The translations under genes and the position numbers were made by a program. Below, one piece after another: positions 1 through 6,207 of a stretch of 6,445 nt of DNA. The notes under the pieces were generated by a model. It did no database searches. It had not been told where the DNA came from and saw nothing but the letters and a program-made list of their open reading frames with translations. The first letter of the stretch is position 1. Every line of letters starts with the position of its first letter. This DNA is from Candidatus Dadabacteria bacterium (GTDB lineage: Bacteria > J088): assembly GCA_003695505.1 (NCBI GenBank), contig RFIY01000011.1, positions 1-6,445 of the forward strand. The letters are read 5' to 3'.

Positions 1-788
1 ATGGCTGGCTGCCGAACGCGTACGCATTTGCGCCCGCCGCAGTCACCGCACTCGTCGCCGCAACCGCGACGAAGGTCGGGTTCTATTTGATCTGTCGTTA
101 CGAGTTCGTCATTTTTGGCGAAACACTGACCTTCGGCACGATCGGCTTCGACCAGTGGCTGGTGCCGGTTGGCATCGCCGGGATGATCGGCGGCTCTCTC
201 GCGGCCGTATTCGAAACGGATCTGCGGCGGTTGCTTGCGCAATCCTCCGTTGCGCAGCTCGGCTACATGATCACCGGTATCGGCCTCGACAACACCGCCG
301 GCGCAACGGGCGCGCTCGTCCACGCGTTCAACCATGCACTGATGAAGGGCGGGCTGTTCATGGCCGCGGGCGGGCTGATCGCCGCGGCCGGTTCGGCAAA
401 CATTGACGATCTGCGCGGGTTCGGGCGCCGGATGCCGCTGACATCCGCGGCATTCGTCGTTGGCGGGTTGAGCCTGATCGGTGTGCCGCTGACGATTGGC
501 TTCGTCAGCAAATGGTACCTCGTACTGGGCGCAATCGACGCTGGCAAGCTGTTGGTCGCCGGCGCATTTCTGTTTGCTTCGCTGCTGGCACTGATCTATG
601 TCTGGCGTGTCGTCACCCGCCTGTATGAGCCGATCGAAGCACAATCCGGCTACGCCGCGGATCGCCGCTTGCTGCATATCGTGCCACTGGGACTGGCCGC
701 CGTGTTGATGGTCCTGTTCGGGATCTGGACGACGTTGCCGGTCGGCATGGCGCGTCATGCCGCAGCCATTCTTGGGGTCTCGCCATGA
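1..788 (+). CDS. Proton-conducting membrane subunit, MrpD/NuoN-like (5'-truncated by window)
   Basis: The reading frame is open from the first complete codon (base 3) to TGA at 786-788, giving 261 visible residues; the start lies upstream of the window. It begins with the family stretch GWLPNAYAFAPAAVTAL, followed by the TM8-type lysine (visible residue K24, TATKVGFYL). Next come ETDLRRLLAQSSVAQLGYM, the His/Lys pair of HAFNHALMKGGLF (H111, K115) and the TM12-type lysine (K170, GFVSKWYLV). This is the C-terminal half of a proton_antipo_M protein, a polytopic inner-membrane channel subunit of Mrp antiporters and complex I. By family knowledge it moves protons or Na+ through the conserved Lys/His chain. 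Its last four bases overlap the next gene. Its C-terminal part closely resembles that of the next protein (GAIDAG, RMP, SKW), which suggests tandem duplication. Whether it belongs to an Mrp antiporter or another complex I-like machine cannot be settled without the upstream genes. The ATG at base 1 is out of frame and is not its start. Confidence 0.93.
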   Translation, partial: GWLPNAYAFAPAAVTALVAATATKVGFYLICRYEFVIFGETLTFGTIGFDQWLVPVGIAGMIGGSLAAVFETDLRRLLAQSSVAQLGYMITGIGLDNTAGATGALVHAFNHALMKGGLFMAAGGLIAAAGSANIDDLRGFGRRMPLTSAAFVVGGLSLIGVPLTIGFVSKWYLVLGAIDAGKLLVAGAFLFASLLALIYVWRVVTRLYEPIEAQSGYAADRRLLHIVPLGLAAVLMVLFGIWTTLPVGMARHAAAILGVSP

Positions 789-2248
789 TGCATCCCCTGC
801 TGCTCGCAATGTCCCTGCCCGTGTTGACGGCCGTGGTCGTGGCCTTATCCGGCCGGCGCCCGAACCTTCGCGACAGCCTGATGGTCGTCGGGGCATTGCT
901 GACTTTTGTCGCCAATATCGTCGTCGCCGTGCTGGTCGGGCAGGGCAAGACGCTGTCGATCGCGCTGGCCGAGCCGTTCAGTGGTCATCCAATCGCGTTC
1001 GCGGCCGATCCAGCCGGACTGATCTATGCGCTGGTCGCCAGTGGCCTCTGGCCCATCACCGCCATCTATGCGGTCGGTTACATGCGTGGACACCACGAGA
1101 AGAACCAGACGCGTTTCTTCATGTTCTTCTCGCTGTCGATCGCCTTTGCACTCTGGATCGCCTACAGCCGCAACCTGATCACACTGTTCTCTGGTTACGA
1201 AGCCCTGACATTGTGCACCTATCCGCTTGTCACCCATCACCAGAATGATGACGCGATCCGGGCCGGCCGGGTCTACCTCGGCATTCTCGTCAGCACTTCG
1301 GTGATGTTCCTGCTGCTGGCACTGCTGTGGACCATCGACCTGGCGGGAACCGGAGAGTTTCGCCTCGGCGGCATCCTGCCGGCCAATCTGGATCAGTTCA
1401 CCGTCGCGGCGCTGGCAGCCCTGTTCGTCTTTGGCACCGGCAAGGCCGCGGTGATGCCCTTCCATCGCTGGCTTCCCGCGGCGATGGTCGCGCCGACGCC
1501 CGTCAGCGCATTGCTGCACGCGGTTGCCGTCGTCAAAGCCGGCGTCTTTACGATCACGCGCGTGGCCATGTTTGTCTTCGGCTTCGATCAGATCAGTCGC
1601 GCCGGCATCTGGCTGCCATCGGTTGCTGCCTGGACGATGCTGGTCGCCGGCATGATCGCGATCGGCAAGGACAATCTCAAGGCGCGACTGGCCTGGTCGA
1701 CGATTTCGCAGCTCAGTTACATCGTCCTTGGCGCAACACTGGCCACGGCTGCAGGCGCGGTTGGCGCGCTGCTGCACATCGTCATGCACGCGACGGGCAA
1801 GATCACGCTATTCTTTGCAGCCGGCGCACTTCAGGTCGCCGCGCACAAGAAATCGGTCAGCCAGCTCGATGGCATCGCACGCCGCATGCCGTGGACGATG
1901 GCTGCATTCGCGATCGGAACCGTCGCGATCATCGGCCTGCCACCAACCGGCACGATCTGGTCGAAATGGTTTCTTGCCCGAGGTGCGATCGACGCCGGGC
2001 GCCCCCTGTTCGCGGCCGTGGTGATGGCCGGGTCATTGCTAAGTGTGGCCTATCTGGTTCCGGTCGTCATTCGCGCCTGGCTGCGTCCGTTGCCCGATGG
2101 TGTCGAAGCGACCTCACTCGAACGTGAACACCCGCTGATCGTCGCGCCGCTGGTCGTCACCGCACTGTTGTCGATTGGCCTGCTCATCGGCGGCGGATGG
2201 ATTGCAGATGTCCTGACGGCATGGATTGCGCGCGGAGGACAGCCATGA
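785..2248 (+). CDS. Monovalent cation/H+ antiporter subunit D family protein
   Basis: This is a 487-aa polytopic membrane protein of the proton_antipo_M (MrpD/NuoL-M-N) family, about the usual length of a D subunit. All main charged positions of the proton path are visible. They are the TM5-type glutamate E139 (SGYEALTLCTYPL), the TM7-type lysine K220 (GTGKAAVMPFHRWLP), K251 (AVAVVKAGVFTI), the late His/Lys region HIVMHATGKI (H335, K339) and the TM12-type lysine K394 (IWSKWFLARGA). The stretch VMPFHRWLPAAMVAPTPVSA is the family signature. The gene starts at ATG 785, inside the stop of the preceding gene (ATGA overlap); a second ATG follows at 788. The upstream ribosome site is weak (TTGGGG near 772), so translation probably relies on coupling. 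It probably assembles with the neighbouring subunits in the inner membrane to exchange Na+ or another cation for protons. The ion is not deducible from sequence. Confidence 0.95.
   Translation: MMHPLLLAMSLPVLTAVVVALSGRRPNLRDSLMVVGALLTFVANIVVAVLVGQGKTLSIALAEPFSGHPIAFAADPAGLIYALVASGLWPITAIYAVGYMRGHHEKNQTRFFMFFSLSIAFALWIAYSRNLITLFSGYEALTLCTYPLVTHHQNDDAIRAGRVYLGILVSTSVMFLLLALLWTIDLAGTGEFRLGGILPANLDQFTVAALAALFVFGTGKAAVMPFHRWLPAAMVAPTPVSALLHAVAVVKAGVFTITRVAMFVFGFDQISRAGIWLPSVAAWTMLVAGMIAIGKDNLKARLAWSTISQLSYIVLGATLATAAGAVGALLHIVMHATGKITLFFAAGALQVAAHKKSVSQLDGIARRMPWTMAAFAIGTVAIIGLPPTGTIWSKWFLARGAIDAGRPLFAAVVMAGSLLSVAYLVPVVIRAWLRPLPDGVEATSLEREHPLIVAPLVVTALLSIGLLIGGGWIADVLTAWIARGGQP
2234..2238 (+). promoter_or_regulatory. 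Ribosome binding site fixing the start of the small membrane protein
   Basis: A perfect GGAGG lies 6 bases before ATG 2245. The frame is open further upstream, with in-frame ATGs at 2197 and 2221. Those have no comparable site and would add a non-hydrophobic, Arg/Cys-rich extension encoded inside the preceding gene. The start is therefore set at 2245. Confidence 0.85.
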
Positions 2249-2514
2249 AGCAACCGGATCGCAAGCACTGGCTCGATGACCCCCGCCACGTCACCTGGTT
2301 GTGGCGGGGGCTGGTCGCGTTTGGCCTGTTCGTGACATTGCTCGAGCCGCTGATCGACCTGCATCCACACTTCGAGGTAGAGAATCAGCCGTTTTTCTAC
2401 GACTGGTTCCCGTTCTTCAGCTATGTATTCATCGTGCTGTTCTCGAAGGAACTGCGGAAATTGTTGTGGCGTCCCGCAGATTACTATGAACGCGAAACGG
2501 AGGACGACTCGTGA
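2245..2514 (+). CDS. Small two-helix membrane protein of the antiporter operon, function unknown
   Basis: This is an 89-aa protein starting at ATG 2245, overlapping the previous stop by four bases and preceded by a strong GGAGG. The hydrophilic N-terminus (residues 1-18, rich in K, R, D and H) is followed by a likely membrane helix (about 20-37, with E34 near its end). A short loop with HPHFEVE (40-46) comes next, then an aromatic second hydrophobic segment (about 50-66, FFYDWFPFFSYVFIVLF). It ends in a basic stretch, SKELRKLLWRP (67-77), then ADYYE and an acidic tail. I recall similar small proteins, with an HPHF-type loop and a DYYD/E-type end, beside MrpD-like genes in other bacteria, but I cannot name a family. 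Its place between two transporter subunits, with overlaps on both sides, argues for an accessory or structural subunit of the complex. A 10-bp stem-loop lies within codons 12-22. The function is an inference from context only. Confidence 0.88.
   Translation: MKQPDRKHWLDDPRHVTWLWRGLVAFGLFVTLLEPLIDLHPHFEVENQPFFYDWFPFFSYVFIVLFSKELRKLLWRPADYYERETEDDS
2280..2310 (+). repeat. 10-bp perfect stem-loop inside the small membrane protein gene
   Basis: CCCCCGCCAC (2280-2289) and GTGGCGGGGG (2301-2310) are exact reverse complements separated by 11 bases. The stem starts 35 bases after the A of the start codon and would be very stable in the mRNA. It codes for residues 12-22 (from DPRHVT to WRG). There is no U-run after it, so it does not look like an intrinsic terminator. 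It could influence translation, RNA decay or subunit ratio within the operon, or it could be a by-product of GC-rich codons. Confidence 0.6.
2499..2503 (+). promoter_or_regulatory. Ribosome binding site supporting a GTG start
   Basis: GGAGG lies 7 bases before the GTG at 2511. It supports GTG 2511 as the true start of the 567-aa subunit, which overlaps the stop of the small gene as GTGA. Confidence 0.82.
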
Positions 2515-4214
2515 ACCTGCTGTCGGCATGTCCTCCGGGTCTGTGGATGATGATCGCGGGCGTTCTCGCGGTGGCGCTGCCGAGAGGACCGCGCCGCCTG
2601 CTCCTCTGGACCGCACCCGTTCTGGAACTGGCACATATCTGGATACTCGACCCCGGGACCGCCAGCGCGCTGGCCGTCGCGGGCATGCATCTCGAACCGC
2701 TGCGCGTCGATGCATTGTCGCGGGTCTTTGGCACGATTTTCAGCATCGCCGCATTGCTGTCACTGATCTATGGCAGCTATCACGATGATCGCGTCGAAGA
2801 ATGCTCCGGCACGGTGTATGCCGGTGCCGCGATTGCCGCCACGTTCGCCGGAGACCTGCTGACACTGTTCATCTGGTGGGAAATGACGGCCGTTTCCAGC
2901 GTACTGCTCGTCTGGCGTGGCGGCACACCGCAAGCCTTTGCCGCCGGTAAGCGATATCTGCTCATTCACGTCACCTCCGGCGTGTTACTGCTCTGGGGGG
3001 CCGTGGAATACTGGCACCTGACCGGCACGCTGGCCTTCGATCACATGCAATTGCAGATGGGGCGCGCAGCGTGGCTGATCTTCCTCGCTTTTGGCATCAA
3101 GGCCTGCTTCCCACTGCTGCATAACTGGTTGCAGGACGCCTACCCGCGCTCGACACCGGCCGGTTCGGTCTGGCTCAGCGCATTCAGCACCAAACTCGCC
3201 GTCTATGCGCTGGCCCGCGGCTTTGCCGGCACCGACCTGCTGATCCCGATCGGCGCGACGATGACGGCCTTCCCGATCTTTTTCGCGGTCATCGAAAACG
3301 ACCTGCGCAAGGTGCTGTCGTACAGCCTCAACAACCAGCTTGGCTTTATGCTCGTCGGCATCGGCATCGGTACCGAGCTGTCACTCAACGGCACCGCTGC
3401 CCACGCCTTCAGCCACATCCTCTACAAGGGGCTGCTGTTTATGAGCATGGGCGCCGTCCTGCACCGAACCGGCACCGTCGAGGCCAGTCGCCTCGGCGGT
3501 CTGTACAAGAGCATGCCGCTGACCGCGATGTTCTGCATCGTCGGGTCGCTGTCGATCGCCGGCTTCCCGCTGTTCTCCGGCTTCATTTCCAAATCGATGG
3601 TCATCGACGCCGCATCGAACGCCGGACTGCTGATTCCGTGGATGGTGCTGGTTTTCGCATCCGCGGGTGTCATGGATCACTCCGGGATCAAGGTACCGTT
3701 CTTCGCCTTCTTCGCGCACGATCAGGGGCACCGCGTCGACGAGGCGCCCCGACCGATGCTGATTGCGATGGGTATCACCGCGTTCTTGTGCCTGGCCATC
3801 GGTGTCTGGCCACAGGCGCTCTATGCGATTCTGCCGTATCCGGTCGAGTTTCATCCGTACCATCTGGCCCATGTGATCAAACAGCTCGAGTTGCTGACCT
3901 TCTCGGCGATCGCCTTCGGCTGGCTGTACCGCCGCGGGCATTACCCACCAGAAATCCCAGGCGTCAACCTCGATTTCGACTGGCTGTATCGCGTTGCCAT
4001 CCCGGGGATGTTGCGGCCGATCCGCACGGATGTGGCTGCGGCGCACCGCTGGATCGAAACCCGTCTCCGCGCCGCCAGTCGAACGGTGTGGACCAGCCTG
4101 GCGAACACGTTTTCGCCACAGGCACCATTTGGTGGCGTCATTTCGCTCGAACAGGGATTGATCTGGATCTGCCTGACGGTGGCAGGGGTACTGCTGCTCG
4201 CCTACAGCGGGTAG
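2511..4214 (+). CDS. Na+/H+ antiporter subunit D-like protein with C-terminal extension
   Basis: This is a 567-aa polytopic membrane protein of the proton_antipo_M family, starting at GTG 2511 with GGAGG 7 bases upstream. Proton-path residues are present. They are E124 (IWWEMTAVSS), K197 (FGIKACFPLLHNWLQDAYP), K228 (FSTKLAVYAL), H301/K306 (HAFSHILYKGLLF) and K361 (SGFISKSMV). Residues 390-405 (HSGIKVPFFAFFAHDQ) and NLDFDWLYR (486-494) match my memory of a long MrpD-like subgroup. After the usual core it has a membrane segment (about 457-473), a roughly 70-residue amphipathic, basic stretch (about 475-545) and a final helix (about 548-565). The extension is reminiscent of, but not shown to be homologous to, the lateral-helix extension of NuoL/MrpA. 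It is clearly more diverged from the two preceding subunits than they are from each other. It probably forms an additional ion-translocating module of the same complex. The exact transported cation is unknown. Confidence 0.94.
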   Translation: MNLLSACPPGLWMMIAGVLAVALPRGPRRLLLWTAPVLELAHIWILDPGTASALAVAGMHLEPLRVDALSRVFGTIFSIAALLSLIYGSYHDDRVEECSGTVYAGAAIAATFAGDLLTLFIWWEMTAVSSVLLVWRGGTPQAFAAGKRYLLIHVTSGVLLLWGAVEYWHLTGTLAFDHMQLQMGRAAWLIFLAFGIKACFPLLHNWLQDAYPRSTPAGSVWLSAFSTKLAVYALARGFAGTDLLIPIGATMTAFPIFFAVIENDLRKVLSYSLNNQLGFMLVGIGIGTELSLNGTAAHAFSHILYKGLLFMSMGAVLHRTGTVEASRLGGLYKSMPLTAMFCIVGSLSIAGFPLFSGFISKSMVIDAASNAGLLIPWMVLVFASAGVMDHSGIKVPFFAFFAHDQGHRVDEAPRPMLIAMGITAFLCLAIGVWPQALYAILPYPVEFHPYHLAHVIKQLELLTFSAIAFGWLYRRGHYPPEIPGVNLDFDWLYRVAIPGMLRPIRTDVAAAHRWIETRLRAASRTVWTSLANTFSPQAPFGGVISLEQGLIWICLTVAGVLLLAYSG

Positions 4215-4222
4215 ATCGCAAC

Positions 4223-4237
4223 GCCGCCACGGGCGGC
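4223..4237 (+). repeat. Short GC hairpin between the antiporter genes and radC
   Basis: GCCGCC (4223-4228) and GGCGGC (4232-4237) can pair around a 3-base loop. No U-run follows, so it is unlikely to stop transcription fully. radC, 20 bases downstream, may be read through from the antiporter transcript. It may equally be chance in GC-rich DNA. Confidence 0.35.
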
Positions 4238-4245
4238 ACGACAAC

Positions 4246-4253
4246 GAGGGGGG
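4246..4253 (+). promoter_or_regulatory. Ribosome binding site of radC
   Basis: GAGGGGGG ends 4 bases before ATG 4258. It is purine-rich and slightly close to the start, and it supports this start codon, which also gives the family's usual N-terminus. Confidence 0.65.
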
Positions 4254-4257
4254 AACG

Positions 4258-4950
4258 ATGCGCGAATCCAACGCGTTTCAACCAGTGCGCGCCTGGCCTG
4301 ACGCCGAGCGCCCGCGCGAGCGCCTGCTTGCCAGCGGGCCAGCGGCATTGTCCGATGCCGAACTTCTGGCGATCCTGCTGCGCACGGGAACTCGAGGCCG
4401 AACCGTACTCGACATCGCGCGGTCATTGATCGCCGAGGCTGGAGGTCTGCGCGCGCTTGCGGCGCTGCACCCGGAAGAGTGGTCCACGCAGCCGGGCGTT
4501 GGCCCGGGCAAGGCGGCGACCGTTATTGCCGCCTTCGAACTCGGCCGTCGCACCTGGGCGACCCGGCCACCCGAGGCGGCGCTATCGACGCCCGAGGCCG
4601 TCTGGCGCCATGTCGCACCGCGTTTTCTCGGCGAACAGCGGGAAACCCTGTGGATCCTCGGGCTGGATGCGAAAAACCGGCCGGTCGCCGACGCACTGGT
4701 CGGGGCAGGCACGGCCGATCGCGCGCCGGCTCATCCGCGCGAGGTGTTTGCGCCGTTGCTTCGATCAGGCGCACTCAAGGGCATTCTCTGCCACAATCAC
4801 CCGTCCGGCAATCCCGAACCCAGCCAGGCCGACCTGCGCCTGACGCGACGCATGGCCGACGCGGGCGAACTGCTCGGCATCCCGATCGTCGACCACGTCA
4901 TCGTCGGTGAAGGGCGTTACGTCAGTCTACACGAGCGGGGCGTCGTCTGA
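4258..4950 (+). CDS. radC: RadC family protein (UPF0758, JAB/MPN domain)
   Basis: This is a 230-aa cytoplasmic protein of typical RadC length. The N-terminal helical part (about 10-105) contains RPRERLLASGPAALSDAELLA and a helix-hairpin-helix-like turn QPGVGPGKAATV (78-89). The C-terminal JAB/MPN-type metalloprotease-like domain (about 108-230) carries GTADRAPAHPREVF (151-164). Its complete metal motif is HNHPSGNPEPSQADL, with H179, H181, S189 and D192; E129 (QRETLWIL) is the likely catalytic glutamate. It was named for radiation sensitivity, but a direct role in DNA repair was later questioned in E. coli, and the biochemical activity of chromosomal RadC proteins remains poorly defined. No motif is lost, so the active site looks intact. 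It lies 43 bases after the antiporter genes with no clear terminator between them, so co-transcription is possible. The functional link is probably accidental. It faces the lipoprotein gene end to end. Confidence 0.96.
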   Translation: MRESNAFQPVRAWPDAERPRERLLASGPAALSDAELLAILLRTGTRGRTVLDIARSLIAEAGGLRALAALHPEEWSTQPGVGPGKAATVIAAFELGRRTWATRPPEAALSTPEAVWRHVAPRFLGEQRETLWILGLDAKNRPVADALVGAGTADRAPAHPREVFAPLLRSGALKGILCHNHPSGNPEPSQADLRLTRRMADAGELLGIPIVDHVIVGEGRYVSLHERGVV

Positions 4951-4960
4951 AGAAATGAAC

Positions 4961-6109
4961 TCAGCGAAAATCGCGGCAGACCGCACCGGGCCCATAGCTG
5001 TCTGCTGCGCGGGCTTCACTCAGTGTCACCGATGGCGTCAGCCCCCAGACATTGTCCGTCAGCGGCGACTGTCCATCGAGAAAGTCGAACAACTGCCACA
5101 CTGTTGTGGTCGCGGCCCCGGTGTAAGACATCGGGTGCATGACGGTGCCGATCAGATACCGCGCATCCGCCATATTGATCGCGTCCGCCATCACAGTGAC
5201 GGCCAGCATCGGTTGCCCGGCTTCCGTCTCGAACGGCGCGAATGGCAATGCATAGATGTCGGTCGTTGCCGCGCCATAACGCACACAACTCGACTGCCCA
5301 AGCGCTTCGGTTGCCGCCAGAGGCGCATCCTGCTCGAACCCGATGCCGACATACTCCAGCTCGGCGTTCAGTGCATCCGACCATTCCGCCTGCACGCAGT
5401 GGTCGCTGTCGGCCAGCGTGACGTCGCCGGCATAATCGGGATCGCAACTGTTGTCGTGCTTGCCCCAGCGGATATCTGCCCCTCCATTACCGCGCGGGCC
5501 GAGCGCACCGAATTTCAGGTCGTAGCCAGGGACGGCCATCTGGATTGCGTCGCGTACGAGCGACAACCCATAATCGAGCGAGCATTCGCCTTTGGAACGG
5601 TCTCCGCTACAAAGATCCGTGCCATCCGTCTGGTCGACATCCAGGCCGAATTGCGGCGCGTTGGTATAGCCGTCACGGAACGTGTGATTGTGCGTATGAC
5701 TGTGAAAGGCCATTTCGTGACCGTCGGCCACCCACGCGGCAATGGCCTTGCGCCGGTTGATACCGTCGGGACTGGCCTCGGCAATCAACTTGCCCCATTC
5801 CGGTGTAAACATGATCGTCACATGATGAGGAACGCTGTTGGCCGCGCGCCGCGCGGCAAGTGTATCCATGAACGAAACGAGATTGTCCCAGCGGCGCCGC
5901 AGCTCAGGTCCGGTCGCGGGGTCGGCATGGATGACGAAGTACACCTGCGGCGGTGTCTCGTCCCACGGATCTGGCTGCGCCTCGTCCTGTTGTTCATCCG
6001 CCACGGCAGAATTGCCGCTCATCCGATCCAGATCGACGGTGACGTCCCCCAGGCAGCCTGCGACGCCAAGCAACGCCGCCAGCAATACGCATTGTGTGGT
6101 TCGCAACAT
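4961..6109 (-). CDS. Secreted lipoprotein with polysaccharide-deacetylase-like (NodB-like) motif
   Basis: This is a 382-aa protein with a type II signal peptide: basic N-terminus, hydrophobic core CVLLAALLG (7-15), then the lipobox VAGC with C19 as the lipidated residue. Residue +2 is Leu, which favours the outer membrane over inner-membrane retention. An acidic linker follows (about 22-54, rich in D, E and Q). The domain from about 56 onwards begins with a beta strand, VYFVIHADPA, containing H61 and D63. GHEMAFHSHTHNHT (130-143) resembles the metal-binding HSxxH motif of carbohydrate esterase family 4, with H136 and H140. GPRGNGG (204-210) and TVMHPMSY (322-329, H325) could be the later catalytic motifs. 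The usual double Asp of motif 1 (TFDD) is not visible, so activity may be altered. Six cysteines after C19 (C167, C176, C222, C238, C275, C378) fit disulfides outside the cytoplasm. I do not recognise an exact family, and the substrate is unknown. The gene has its own AAAGGAG site and a candidate promoter. It ends 10 bases from the radC stop. Confidence 0.85.
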   Translation of the reverse strand: MLRTTQCVLLAALLGVAGCLGDVTVDLDRMSGNSAVADEQQDEAQPDPWDETPPQVYFVIHADPATGPELRRRWDNLVSFMDTLAARRAANSVPHHVTIMFTPEWGKLIAEASPDGINRRKAIAAWVADGHEMAFHSHTHNHTFRDGYTNAPQFGLDVDQTDGTDLCSGDRSKGECSLDYGLSLVRDAIQMAVPGYDLKFGALGPRGNGGADIRWGKHDNSCDPDYAGDVTLADSDHCVQAEWSDALNAELEYVGIGFEQDAPLAATEALGQSSCVRYGAATTDIYALPFAPFETEAGQPMLAVTVMADAINMADARYLIGTVMHPMSYTGAATTTVWQLFDFLDGQSPLTDNVWGLTPSVTLSEARAADSYGPGAVCRDFR

Positions 6110-6117
6110 CGTTCACG

Positions 6118-6124
6118 CTCCTTT
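6118..6124 (-). promoter_or_regulatory. Ribosome binding site of the lipoprotein gene
   Basis: On the - strand the sequence AAAGGAG ends 8 bases before the ATG at 6109. It is a good Shine-Dalgarno match and fixes the start that gives a proper lipoprotein signal peptide. Confidence 0.8.
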
Positions 6125-6134
6125 GCCGCGAATA

Positions 6135-6163
6135 ACGCTAGCAAAGATATCGGCGCAAATCAA
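6135..6163 (-). promoter_or_regulatory. Candidate sigma-70 promoter of the lipoprotein gene
   Basis: Reading the - strand, TTGATT (6163-6158) serves as -35. After a 17-base spacer comes TAGCGT (6140-6135) as -10, preceded by TGC, an extended -10 feature. The expected start of transcription near 6127 would leave a leader of about 18 bases including the ribosome site. The match is partial (4/6 and 3/6), so this is a reasonable candidate only. Confidence 0.5.
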
Positions 6164-6174
6164 GGGATGTTGAG

Positions 6175-6182
6175 GTGTACAC
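6175..6182. repeat. 8-base palindrome GTGTACAC upstream of the lipoprotein promoter
   Basis: GTGTACAC is a perfect palindrome 12 bases upstream of the candidate -35 box on the - strand, next to a second inverted repeat. It could be a regulator site. At 8 bases, chance is also possible. Confidence 0.3.
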
Positions 6183-6184
6183 AA

Positions 6185-6200
6185 ACGGATGTAAATCCGT
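6185..6200. repeat. Inverted repeat ACGGAT-N4-ATCCGT, possible operator or hairpin
   Basis: Two perfect 6-base arms (6185-6190 and 6195-6200) flank GTAA. The spacing and size fit a dimeric repressor or activator site, and the element lies about 20 bases upstream of the candidate -35 box of the lipoprotein gene. On the leftward transcript the same arms form a hairpin followed by a short TTT, so it could also help end the trpB2 transcript. I cannot tell which from sequence alone. Confidence 0.45.
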
Positions 6201-6207
6201 CACGCAA

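Noticed and set aside
845-1789. A 314-codon open frame on the - strand opposite the 487-aa antiporter subunit
   Set aside because: The sequence is rich in Asp, Arg, Gln and Gly, as expected when a membrane-protein gene is read backwards. It has no recognisable motif.
2197-2244. An upstream in-frame ATG extending the small membrane protein by 16 residues
   Set aside because: There is no ribosome site before it, and the extension is Cys/Arg-rich and lies within the upstream gene. ATG 2245 has GGAGG 6 bases away.
2050-2715. A 221-codon open frame on the - strand spanning the small membrane gene
   Set aside because: It crosses three coupled + strand genes and is Arg/Pro-rich. The + strand explanation, with ribosome sites and overlaps, is far better.
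4223-4237. An intrinsic terminator after the antiporter genes
   Set aside because: The stem is only 6 bp with a 3-base loop, and no U-run follows. I kept it only as a weak hairpin.
3381-4271. A 296-codon open frame on the - strand opposite the 567-aa subunit
   Set aside because: It is a mirror of a hydrophobic coding strand, with no ribosome site or domain. The + strand product carries all conserved family residues.
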